The position numbers and the translations under genes are program-made. From Tannerellaceae bacterium (GTDB lineage Bacteria > Bacteroidota > Bacteroidia > Bacteroidales > Tannerellaceae): 5,972 nt of DNA. Of this stretch, positions 1 through 5,972 are shown piece after piece. The stretch covers positions 1 through 5,972 of the forward strand of contig JAITHO010000028.1 of the NCBI GenBank assembly GCA_031279915.1, written 5' to 3'. The notes beneath the pieces are model-generated. The model made no database searches. It was not told the origin of the DNA and saw only the letters and a list, made by a program, of their open reading frames with translations. Position 1 is the first letter of the stretch; each line of letters opens with the position of its first letter.

Positions 1-250
1 GGCAGTAATACCCTGAATAAGGCTTTTTTAGGCGATTGTGAGGCCTCTCAATTGATAAGGCATTTTATGGTTGTTTCAGAGTTGCATGTAAACTTTTGAG
101 GCGTTCAAAGGCGTTCAAAGGCGTTCAAATAAGGCCTTGTGTAAAGGCTCTGTAAAGAGAAATATTACATTTCGTTTTTGCAGTTGTTAAATCGAACCTG
201 TCATTAAGTCGTTGTCATTCGGATAAATATGGCTTTTCCTTGAATATATT
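1..250. other. AT-rich non-coding stretch with short repeats
   Basis: No convincing gene on either strand. It holds the 10-bp tandem repeats at 100-129, an 18-bp palindrome with one mismatched pair at 35-52 around GAGGCCTC, an AAGGCCTT palindrome at 131-138, and a weak TGTAA-N9-TTACA dyad at 151-169. The motif AGGC recurs nine times between 20 and 148, often 10-13 bases apart. I found no promoter, terminator, RNA gene or intron domain V here. Confidence 0.6.
100..129. repeat. Three perfect 10-bp tandem repeats
   Basis: GGCGTTCAAA occurs three times without interruption. Just to the right, TGTAAAG occurs at 140-146 and 151-157, an 11-bp spacing, so short helical-turn repeats continue to about 157. 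No reading frame runs through them. Confidence 0.9.
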
Positions 251-299
251 TTAACACCATTTCGTTTTGCCCTTTTTAAACAGAAATCCAGTTGAAAGC

Positions 300-492
300 G
301 AGGAGCGTTGGTAAAAGAAGCATTGCCGAAACATCTCCGACATCAAGCTCCATGACGCACTGGAGGCAACAAGCCAATCCATGCTCAACAGTCCCCCCTT
401 GTTTTCTCTGAGCAAATAACAGCATTTTGAGTAACGACCTATCCCCCGTAGTGGACTTACACCACCAAGTGTTTGTGCCATGCTCGGCACAC
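300..492 (-). mobile_element. Probable 5' remnant of a group IIC intron
   Basis: On the minus strand, starting at 492, the sequence opens GTGTGCC-GAGCAT-GGCAC. This matches the 5' end (GUGYG) and first small hairpin of bacterial class C group II introns. It is followed by GGTGGTGTAAGTCCACTAC, like the conserved domain I stem around GUGAGAGUCC, and later by a CAAGGGGGGAC segment resembling the usual CAAGGGUGUCC. The start lies just past a terminator hairpin and T-tract, the known insertion preference of this class. I see no domain V and no reverse transcriptase ORF in the remaining sequence, so it would be a truncated, immobile copy. The left boundary is a guess. The comparison is from memory of the family and not from an alignment. 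Confidence 0.45.
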
Positions 493-495
493 CAC

Positions 496-532
496 AAAAA
501 ATTCGAGGGGCAACTTTTGCAAGCTGCCCCTC
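496..532 (-). terminator. Intrinsic transcription terminator
   Basis: On the minus strand, GAGGGGCAGCTT and AAGTTGCCCCTC form a 12-bp stem (one G-U pair) closed by a GCAA tetraloop at 505-532. GAA and six T residues follow (501-496). The stem is GC-rich at its base and the tetraloop is a stable GNRA type. It would end transcripts from the regulator gene (stop at 718), the candidate small RNA, or both. Confidence 0.75.
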
Positions 533-626
533 TCTGAGAATCAAAAACTAACCTAATCCATCTGTGTATTTAACAATCGGTTTTGGTTATTGCTTAACTA
601 ATCATAAATAAGTCTTACACCTTTAC
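496..626 (-). ncRNA. Candidate small RNA of about 120-130 nt
   Basis: The interval is bounded by a candidate activator-dependent promoter on the right and an intrinsic terminator on the left, both on the minus strand. The transcript has no useful reading frame: its two ATGs (M-I-S-stop and M-D-stop) close at once. I do not recognise it as 6S RNA, tmRNA, RNase P RNA or a tRNA. The alternative is that this is only the 3' untranslated region of the regulator gene, ending at the same terminator. The call rests on signal arrangement alone. Confidence 0.33.
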
Positions 627-632
627 TCAATG

Positions 633-640
633 CAAAGATA
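633..640 (-). promoter_or_regulatory. Bacteroidetes -7 promoter element (TATCTTTG)
   Basis: The minus strand reads TATCTTTG followed by CATTGAG, a full match to TAnnTTTG. No TTTG is present 19-21 bases upstream; that space is occupied by the approach to the Crp/Fnr-type box. A missing -33 element is typical of activator-dependent promoters. Transcription would start near 626 and run leftward. Confidence 0.45.
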
Positions 641-662
641 CGAACTATTTATGACATTACAC

Positions 663-676
663 TTGATTTGCGTCAA
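663..676. promoter_or_regulatory. Crp/Fnr-type operator box
   Basis: TTGAT-TTGC-GTCAA differs from the FNR consensus TTGAT-N4-ATCAA at one position. It lies 22 bases before the TATCTTTG element on the minus strand, which places its centre about 42 bases upstream of the predicted start, the class II activator position. It begins within 60 bases of the 3' end of a Crp/Fnr-family gene. That this regulator is the one that binds here is inference. Confidence 0.45.
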
Positions 677-717
677 AATAAATCGTGTCCTCTGATTAAA
701 ATTATATGGAACAAGGA

Positions 718-1305
718 CTATTTATTACTACTAAATATAGCCCCGCGCACACGGCTAAGTGTTTCTGGAGACATAGCCAGATAAGATGCAATGTAAAGCA
801 GGGGCACCCGAATGACAATCGAAGGAAAATCTTTCATGAAGCGTACATAGCGTTCCTTGGCTGTTGCAAAACGGAAGACATCCCATTTCTGATAGCTTTC
901 CATCAATGCCCTTTCTATTATTATACGGTACAAAGAGCTTAACTCTGAGTTATATTCTGCCAAATCCATCAAACTTAAGTAAGGGATTTCGTATAATACA
1001 GAAGCCTCAAGCGTTTCTATCATAAGACCTGTAGGGACTTTCTTTAAAAAGCCTGATACGTCAACGCAGATATTGTCTTCACTAATAAAATTGTCAGTCA
1101 TATCATGACCTTTCTTGAGACAGAACATCCGTAGCAAACCTTGATCTACATAATACAGACTGCTAAGGGTCTCTTTCTCGCGCAGCACTAACTTGTGTTT
1201 GTTAATCTGCTTACGTTCTAAAATGGAAGCAAGTTCGTCTATTGACTTGCTGCTTAATTGCGAGTATTTCGCGCTGATTTTTTGAGCTATTATTTTTTCT
1301 CTCAT
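718..1305 (-). CDS. Crp/Fnr-family transcriptional regulator
   Basis: A 195-residue cytoplasmic DNA-binding regulator. Residues about 20-110 form a cyclic-nucleotide-binding-like beta-roll, with YYVDQGLLRMF at 51-61 typical of the fold. A long dimerisation helix follows at about 111-140. The C-terminal helix-turn-helix is around 166-188, with LLYIASYLAMSPETLSRVRG (169-188) as the turn and recognition helix. The protein ends seven residues later, as many short Bacteroidetes members of this family do. Only two cysteines (62 and 80) are present, so the four-cysteine Fe-S cluster of true FNR is absent. I see no clear cAMP phosphate-binding cassette. The ligand is therefore unknown. The ATG at 1305 directly abuts GGAG, too close for a normal Shine-Dalgarno, but the promoter predicts a leader of only about 25 nt, which supports this start. 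It has its own promoter, so it is probably not in an operon with the car gene 125 bases upstream. The family is secure; the target genes are not known. Confidence 0.9.
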   Translation of the reverse strand: MREKIIAQKISAKYSQLSSKSIDELASILERKQINKHKLVLREKETLSSLYYVDQGLLRMFCLKKGHDMTDNFISEDNICVDVSGFLKKVPTGLMIETLEASVLYEIPYLSLMDLAEYNSELSSLYRIIIERALMESYQKWDVFRFATAKERYVRFMKDFPSIVIRVPLLYIASYLAMSPETLSRVRGAIFSSNK

Positions 1306-1337
1306 CTCCAGAGTATTATAGAGATTATTTTTTTCTG

Positions 1338-1368
1338 CAAAGGTAATCGTATACTTTTAATATCCAAA
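1338..1368 (-). promoter_or_regulatory. Bacteroidetes-type promoter of the Crp/Fnr gene
   Basis: On the minus strand, TTTG (1368-1365) is followed after exactly 19 bases by TACCTTTG (1345-1338). This matches the Bacteroidetes primary sigma consensus TTTG, N19-21, TAnnTTTG. The predicted start is near 1331, giving a leader of about 25 nt before the ATG at 1305. The promoter lies in the gap after the car stop codon, so the regulator should be transcribed independently. Confidence 0.72.
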
Positions 1369-1386
1369 CAAAATCTTTTTTATTGT

Positions 1387-1400
1387 TTGATATGCGTTCA
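1387..1400. promoter_or_regulatory. Possible degenerate Crp/Fnr-type box upstream of the regulator gene
   Basis: TTGAT-ATGC-GTTCA keeps one good half-site of a TTGAT-N4-ATCAA dyad; the other half is poor. It shares TTGATnTGCGT with the better box at 663-676. Its centre is about 62 bases upstream of the predicted transcript start, the spacing used by class I activators. It could mean autoregulation, but a chance match in AT-rich DNA is quite possible. Confidence 0.25.
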
Positions 1401-1430
1401 TTTTTACGGGAAATGTTGTTTTCAGACCCT

Positions 1431-4400
1431 CTATTTATACTCAGACCAGCTTTTTATCTGTATTTCGTCGAGGCTTAGAGTGCAAAATGCCGTTATGAAA
1501 GCATCGGCTAGTCTTGCATTTGTTATTAACGGGATGTTGAGATCTATTGCTGCGCGACGGATCTTGTAGCCATTCTCTAATTCTTCGGCGGTGAGGTTGC
1601 GGGGTATGTTGACGACCATATCGATTTTTCGTTCGTGCAATAATTGCAGGGCTTGGGGTTCGTTTGTTTCGCTAGGCCAGTAAACGCGCTCACATTCTAT
1701 TTCATTATCATATTTGAGATAGCGGTAGGTGCCTCCGGTGGCGAACAGTTTGTAGCCTTTTTTTGTCAGCAGGCGAGCGGCGTCCAGCATGTCGGCTTTT
1801 TGCTTGGATGCGCCGGTGGAGAGGAGGATGTTCTTTGCTGGAATGCGATAGCCGACTGACAGCATGCTCTTCAGGATGGCCTCGGAGGTGTCCATTGCTA
1901 TGCAGCCGACCTCGCCCGTTGATGCCATATCCACTCCCAGAACCGGATCGGCCTTCTGAAGGCGGCTGAAGGAGAATTGCGAAGCCTTGATGCCCACATA
2001 GTCGAGGTCAAATTCATTCTTCGTTACGCGTTGAACCGGAAGGCCGAGCATTACGTGCGTCGCCAAATCGATGAAGTTTATCTTCAAAACCTTGCTGACG
2101 AAGGGGAAACTCCGCGAGGCGCGCAGATTGCATTCGATTACCTTTATATCATTGGCTTTGGCCAGATATTGGATATTGAACGGCCCGGAGATGTTTAGCT
2201 CGCGCGCTATCCTGCGACTAACTCTTTTGATTCGCCTCATTGTTTCTACATACAGATTCTGGGCGGGGAACTGTATGGTGGCGTCGCCGCTATGTACGCC
2301 GGCAAATTCGATGTGCTCGCTTATGGCGTAGATGATTATCTCGCCGTTTTCGGCTACGGCATCCACCTCGACTTCCTTGGCATTCTCGATGAACTGACTC
2401 ACCACAACCGGATGCTTCTTGCTAACGTTGGCGGCCAGCTGCAGGAAGCGCTCGAGCTCTTCGCCGTTCGAGCATACGTTCATCGCCGCTCCGCTAAGCA
2501 CATAGCTGGGGCGAACGAGCACGGGGAATCCAACCTCGCTCACGAAGGCGTTTATCTCGCTCATGCCGCTCAGCTCTTTCCAGCGAGGCTGATCGACGCC
2601 GATCCTGTCCAGCATGGCCGAGAACTTATGTCGGTCTTCGGCATTGTCGATGCTCTTGGCGCTTGTGCCAAGGATGTTAACTTTTTGCGCGTCGAGACGC
2701 AGAGCGAGGTTGTTCGGAATCTGTCCGCCCGTCGAAACAATGACGCCGTGCGGACGCTCAAGCTCGATGATGTCCATCACGCGCTCGAAGGTCAGCTCGT
2801 CGAAGTAGAGGCGGTCGCACATATCGTAGTCTGTCGAAACCGTTTCCGGATTGTAGTTGATCATCACCGATCGCCATCCCTCCTTCCTTATAGTGTTCAG
2901 GGCCTGCACGCCGCACCAGTCGAACTCCACGGAGCTACCGATGCGGTAAGCGCCGGAACCCAGCACAACGATGGATCGGTGGTCGCCCAGATAGCGAACG
3001 TCCTTGTCCGAACCGCCGTAGGTCAGATACAAGTAGTTGGTTTGCGCGGGATATTCGGCGGCGAGCGTATCTATCTGCTTGACGGAGGGAACTATGCCCC
3101 GCCTTTTCCGCTCTATCCGCAGGTTGAGCATGTCGGCCTCCGTCATATCGTCCTTGAAAATGGCTCTGGCTATCTGGAAATCCGAGAATCCCTCAACCTT
3201 TGCCTTGCGGAGCAGCTCATCGCCAAGGCCGTCTGTATCCGTCACGGCTTCGAGTTCGGCAGCCGTCCGGATGATGTTGTATAGCTTCTGCAAGAACCAT
3301 TTGTCAATCCGGGTGAGCTCAAAAATCCTGTCGATAGTGTAGCCCATGCGCAAAGCTTGGCTGATTGCAAAGAGCCGGCGGTCGGTAGGTTCGCTGAGGG
3401 CCTTGTCGATGTCGGGGATAACCAGCTCCTTATTCTCCACAAGCCCGTGCATCCCCTGCCCTATCATCCTAATTCCCTTCTGAATGGCCTCCTCAAAGGT
3501 GCGACCTATGGCCATCACTTCGCCAACCGACTTCATACTTGATCCAAGCTCGCGCGCCACGCCCTGGAACTTGCCTAAATCCCAGCGGGGGATCTTGCAA
3601 ACCACGTAGTCCAGAGCAGGTTCGAAGAAAGCGCTGGTTGTTTTTGTAACGGAGTTCATAAGTTCGAACAATCCGTAGCCCAAACCAAGCTTGGCCGCAA
3701 CAAAAGCCAGCGGATAGCCGGTTGCCTTCGAAGCGAGGGCCGACGAACGGCTAAGGCGCGCATTCACCTCAATAACTCTGTAATCCTCACTTTCAGGATC
3801 TAAGGCATACTGAACATTGCACTCGCCCACTATCCCGATGTGCCTTATTATCCTGATAGATAGCTCGCGGAGCTTGTGATATTCCGCGTTCGTAAGCGTT
3901 TGAGAGGGAGCAATAACGATACTTTCCCCTGTATGAATACCAAGAGGGTCGAAATTTTCCATATTACACACGGTGATGCAGTTATCGTAGCCATCCCGTA
4001 CAACTTCGTATTCCACCTCCTTCCAGCCTTTCAGGCTCTTTTCCACCAGAATTTGCGGGGAAAATGAAAAGGCCTTTTCCGCAAGGATATTGAGCTCCGA
4101 TTCATTGTCGCAAAATCCGGAGCCGAGCCCTCCGAGCGCATAAGCCGCCCGCAGAATCACCGGATAACCAAGCCTTTCGGCGGCCATCCTTGCATCGTTG
4201 ATATTATCCACAGCCTCGCTCTTGATCGTTTTGATGTTTATCTCATCAAGTTTGCGAACGAAGAGCTCCCTATCCTCCGTATCCATAATCGCCTGAACAG
4301 GAGTGCCGAGCACCCGCACGTTGTGCTTCTCCAGCACCCCGCTGCGATAGAGCTCAACGCCGCAATTCAGAGCCGTTTGCCCGCCAAAGGCAAGCAGGAT

Positions 4401-5783
4401 GCCGTCGGGCTTCTCTTTCTCAATAACTTTCTCAACAAAAAACTTCGTTACCGGAAGAAAATACACCGTATCTGCCACTCCCTCCGAAGTTTGCACCGTT
4501 GCAATGTTGGGATTTATAAGCGCCGTTTCAAGACCCTCCTCCTTTCTCGCCTTGAGGGCCTGGGAGCCCGAATAATCGAACTCGCCCGCCTCGCCAATCT
4601 TGAGAGCCCCCGAACCGAGCACCAGCACCTTCTTAAGCGGCAATCGCTCAGTGCTTTCCTGCGGAAGCGCAACCGTGCTGAGGTCGAGGCGGCCGGTATG
4701 GAGCGAATCGGCAAACAAATCGAAGATAAATTCAGTATCCGTAGGCCCGCTATTTGCCTCAGGATGAAACTGGGAGCTGAAAAAAGGCTTGTGCTTGTGA
4801 CGTATTCCCTCGTTCGTATTGTCGTTCATGTTAACAAAAAGCGGCTCCCAGTCGGGGCCCAGCGTTCGGTCGTCAACCGCATATCCATGGTTTTGCGAGG
4901 TGATGAAACAGCGGTTAGAGTTTGCCATCCTAACTGGCTGATTATGGCTGCGATGCCCATAGCGGAGCTTGAAAATCGAAGCCCCTCCGGCCTTGCCCAG
5001 CAGTTGATTGCCCATGCATATCCCGCAGATGGGTTTATCTCCCTCCAATGCCTTGCGGATGTTTTGAACGGCCGCGTCGCAGGTATCCGGATCGCCGGGG
5101 CCGTTGCTTATGAAAAGGCCATCCCACTCCAAAGTGTTAAAATCGTAGTCCCACGGAACCCTTATCACAGTGATATTCCTCCGCAGCAAGCATCTTATAA
5201 TGTTGTGCTTAACCCCGCAGTCAACGAGTACGACCCGCTTTTTCCCATCCCCTTCTCCATAAACAATAATCTCTTTTGTGGAGACGCGGTCGACGTAGTT
5301 TATATCCTCGTACTTTACATTTTCCTCCGCGACTTCGGGCGCGCCCTCGATGGATATGGTACCCCTCATGACGCCCCTTTCGCGCAGGATTTTGGTCAGG
5401 GCGCGAGTGTCGATGCCGCAAAGGCCGGGAATTTTTTCCTTCGCGAGCCAGTCGCCGAGGCTTTCTGCGGCGTTCCAGTGGCTGTATTCGGCGCTGTAAT
5501 CGCTAACGATAATGGCGTCGGCGTAGATGCGATCGCTCTCCATGAAGAGGGATATGCCGTCGGGCCTAAGCGCCTGTTGCGGAACGCCGTAGTTGCCCAC
5601 GAGGGGGTAGGTCAAAACCATTAATTGCCCGGCATACGAAGGGTCGGTGAGGCTTTCGGGATAGCCGGTCATGGCGGTATTGAATACAACTTCGCCCGTT
5701 ATTGATTTTTTGTAGCCGAATGAATATCCGTCGAAAACGGTACCGTCGTCGAGCGTAAGTCGTGCTTTTGCTTGTGTGTCCAT
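1431..5783 (-). CDS. carAB: Fused glutamine-hydrolysing carbamoyl-phosphate synthase (CarA-CarB)
   Basis: Makes carbamoyl phosphate from glutamine, bicarbonate and two ATP in the cytoplasm, for pyrimidine and arginine synthesis. Residues 1-150 are the CarA N-terminal domain. Residues 183-360 are a class I glutamine amidotransferase with SNGPGDP at 226-232, nucleophile Cys256 in GICMGNQ, and His340/Glu342 in FHPE. A linker of about 23 residues (361-383) leads into CarB. The first synthetase half starts at LVLGSGALKIGEAGEFDYSG (387-406), with an ATP-grasp glycine loop ALGGLGSG at 549-556 and EVNARLSRSSALASK at 672-686. The second half starts near 938, with RPSYVLSGAAMNV at 1091-1103 and ECNLRASRSFPFVSK at 1217-1231. 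The C-terminal MGS-like allosteric domain covers about 1310-1440. Total length is close to E. coli CarA plus CarB (382 + 1073). The ATG at 5783 is chosen because ARLTLDDGTVFDG follows at once, as in other CarA proteins. No Met occurs near the junction, so a separate CarB start is unlikely. Odd points: the fusion itself, Asn259 where CarA usually has His, and eukaryote-like second-half motifs. Confidence 0.97.
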   Translation of the reverse strand: MDTQAKARLTLDDGTVFDGYSFGYKKSITGEVVFNTAMTGYPESLTDPSYAGQLMVLTYPLVGNYGVPQQALRPDGISLFMESDRIYADAIIVSDYSAEYSHWNAAESLGDWLAKEKIPGLCGIDTRALTKILRERGVMRGTISIEGAPEVAEENVKYEDINYVDRVSTKEIIVYGEGDGKKRVVLVDCGVKHNIIRCLLRRNITVIRVPWDYDFNTLEWDGLFISNGPGDPDTCDAAVQNIRKALEGDKPICGICMGNQLLGKAGGASIFKLRYGHRSHNQPVRMANSNRCFITSQNHGYAVDDRTLGPDWEPLFVNMNDNTNEGIRHKHKPFFSSQFHPEANSGPTDTEFIFDLFADSLHTGRLDLSTVALPQESTERLPLKKVLVLGSGALKIGEAGEFDYSGSQALKARKEEGLETALINPNIATVQTSEGVADTVYFLPVTKFFVEKVIEKEKPDGILLAFGGQTALNCGVELYRSGVLEKHNVRVLGTPVQAIMDTEDRELFVRKLDEINIKTIKSEAVDNINDARMAAERLGYPVILRAAYALGGLGSGFCDNESELNILAEKAFSFSPQILVEKSLKGWKEVEYEVVRDGYDNCITVCNMENFDPLGIHTGESIVIAPSQTLTNAEYHKLRELSIRIIRHIGIVGECNVQYALDPESEDYRVIEVNARLSRSSALASKATGYPLAFVAAKLGLGYGLFELMNSVTKTTSAFFEPALDYVVCKIPRWDLGKFQGVARELGSSMKSVGEVMAIGRTFEEAIQKGIRMIGQGMHGLVENKELVIPDIDKALSEPTDRRLFAISQALRMGYTIDRIFELTRIDKWFLQKLYNIIRTAAELEAVTDTDGLGDELLRKAKVEGFSDFQIARAIFKDDMTEADMLNLRIERKRRGIVPSVKQIDTLAAEYPAQTNYLYLTYGGSDKDVRYLGDHRSIVVLGSGAYRIGSSVEFDWCGVQALNTIRKEGWRSVMINYNPETVSTDYDMCDRLYFDELTFERVMDIIELERPHGVIVSTGGQIPNNLALRLDAQKVNILGTSAKSIDNAEDRHKFSAMLDRIGVDQPRWKELSGMSEINAFVSEVGFPVLVRPSYVLSGAAMNVCSNGEELERFLQLAANVSKKHPVVVSQFIENAKEVEVDAVAENGEIIIYAISEHIEFAGVHSGDATIQFPAQNLYVETMRRIKRVSRRIARELNISGPFNIQYLAKANDIKVIECNLRASRSFPFVSKVLKINFIDLATHVMLGLPVQRVTKNEFDLDYVGIKASQFSFSRLQKADPVLGVDMASTGEVGCIAMDTSEAILKSMLSVGYRIPAKNILLSTGASKQKADMLDAARLLTKKGYKLFATGGTYRYLKYDNEIECERVYWPSETNEPQALQLLHERKIDMVVNIPRNLTAEELENGYKIRRAAIDLNIPLITNARLADAFITAFCTLSLDEIQIKSWSEYK

Positions 5784-5812
5784 ATCTTCTGATTTTGTTA
5801 AATATTTTAAGA

Positions 5813-5843
5813 TTTTTCTATCTGATTAAAAAACGCCTCCAAA
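5813..5843 (-). promoter_or_regulatory. Weak candidate promoter for carAB
   Basis: On the minus strand, TTTG (5843-5840) lies 19 bases before TAGAAAAA (5820-5813). The -33 element and the spacing fit the Bacteroidetes consensus, but the -7 element matches only in its first two bases. The predicted leader would be about 20-25 nt, similar to that of the regulator gene. I saw no better promoter in the 189 bases upstream of the car start, and no recognisable pyrimidine attenuator or PyrR-type leader. Confidence 0.3.
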
Positions 5844-5876
5844 CACAATGAAATTGTACCCGAATGGCGCGGCCTT

Positions 5877-5972
5877 ATCCCCAGGAATAACGCAAATATG
5901 CCTAGGCAGAACGGAGATATTCCTAGGAATAACCCAAATATTCATAGGAATAACCCAAATATTCCTAGGAAT
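5877..5972. repeat. 21-bp tandem array of 12-bp palindromes
   Basis: Five units occur at exactly 21-bp spacing, with core hexamers starting at 5880, 5901, 5922, 5943 and 5964. Each unit is a 12-bp palindrome or near-palindrome plus a 9-bp linker (AACCCAAAT in the two best copies). Units 3 and 5 carry the perfect palindrome ATTCCTAGGAAT. Unit 2 carries TGCCTAGGCA, still palindromic although both arms changed. Unit 4 has one broken pair and unit 1 is degenerate. The array runs off the window end, so its full copy number is unknown. It lies about 95 bases upstream of the carAB start. Confidence 0.9.

Noticed and set aside
251..544. 97-residue minus-strand reading frame
   Set aside because: It starts at a TTG, runs straight through the terminator hairpin and the intron-like region, and shows no recognisable domain or coding pattern.
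496..626. 6S RNA, tmRNA or RNase P RNA
   Set aside because: None of their conserved sequences are visible, and the interval is shorter than expected for each.
1365..1389. Hairpin CAAACAA/TTGTTTG as a terminator for carAB
   Set aside because: Only a 7-bp AT-rich stem with an 11-base loop and no T-tract on the minus-strand side; it also overlaps the -33 element of the regulator promoter.
2292..3284. 330-residue plus-strand reading frame
   Set aside because: It lies entirely antisense to the conserved CarB region, which explains its open frame through codon bias. No family resemblance.
4323..5624. 433-residue plus-strand reading frame
   Set aside because: Antisense shadow of the CarA and first CarB segments; composition is that of a reverse-complemented coding sequence, with no domain.
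5877..5972. CRISPR array
   Set aside because: Units are 21 bp with near-identical 9-bp linkers; there are no unique spacers of about 30 bp and no cas genes in view.
5877..5972. Coding repeat (21 bp equals seven codons)
   Set aside because: The plus strand can be read as a heptapeptide repeat, but the palindrome arms covary as DNA symmetry and no start or longer frame is present.

Overview
The window looks like Bacteroidales chromosome. The carbamoyl-phosphate synthase follows the Bacteroidetes pattern throughout, including an IKSWSEYK C-terminus. Intergenic DNA is AT-rich, and the promoters read as the Bacteroidetes type: TTTG, about 19 bases, then TAnnTTTG. No Shine-Dalgarno sequence is needed to explain the starts. 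The genus cannot be set from this alone.

Both protein genes lie on the minus strand, so the layout runs from right to left. At the right edge (5877-5972) is an exactly phased 21-bp repeat array, each unit centred on a 12-bp palindrome, cut off by the window end. It sits upstream of a 1450-residue gene (1431-5783) in which both carbamoyl-phosphate synthase subunits, CarA and CarB, are fused in one reading frame. Its motifs resemble the eukaryotic CPS II/CPS I proteins more than the E. coli enzyme. A 125-base gap follows, with a good Bacteroidetes promoter for a 195-residue Crp/Fnr-family regulator (718-1305).

The left 717 bases hold no convincing protein gene but are structured. Read on the minus strand they contain, in order: a TTGAT-N4-GTCAA Crp/Fnr-type box (663-676); a TATCTTTG -7 element (633-640) with no clear -33 element; about 95 bases without a useful ORF; and a strong intrinsic terminator (496-532). 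The box is centred about 42 bases before the predicted transcript start, the usual class II activator position. Together these suggest a small regulated RNA of about 120-130 nt next to a regulator of the matching family. Just past the terminator T-tract begins a sequence resembling the 5' domain of a group IIC intron (about 300-492). This class inserts behind terminators, but I see no reverse transcriptase or domain V, so it would be a remnant. Positions 1-250 hold short direct repeats and palindromes and nothing else I can name.

No functional link between the car gene and the regulator is evident. They appear to be separate transcription units. The main points for follow-up are the fused CPS, the phased palindrome array, the candidate activator-controlled small RNA, and the intron remnant.
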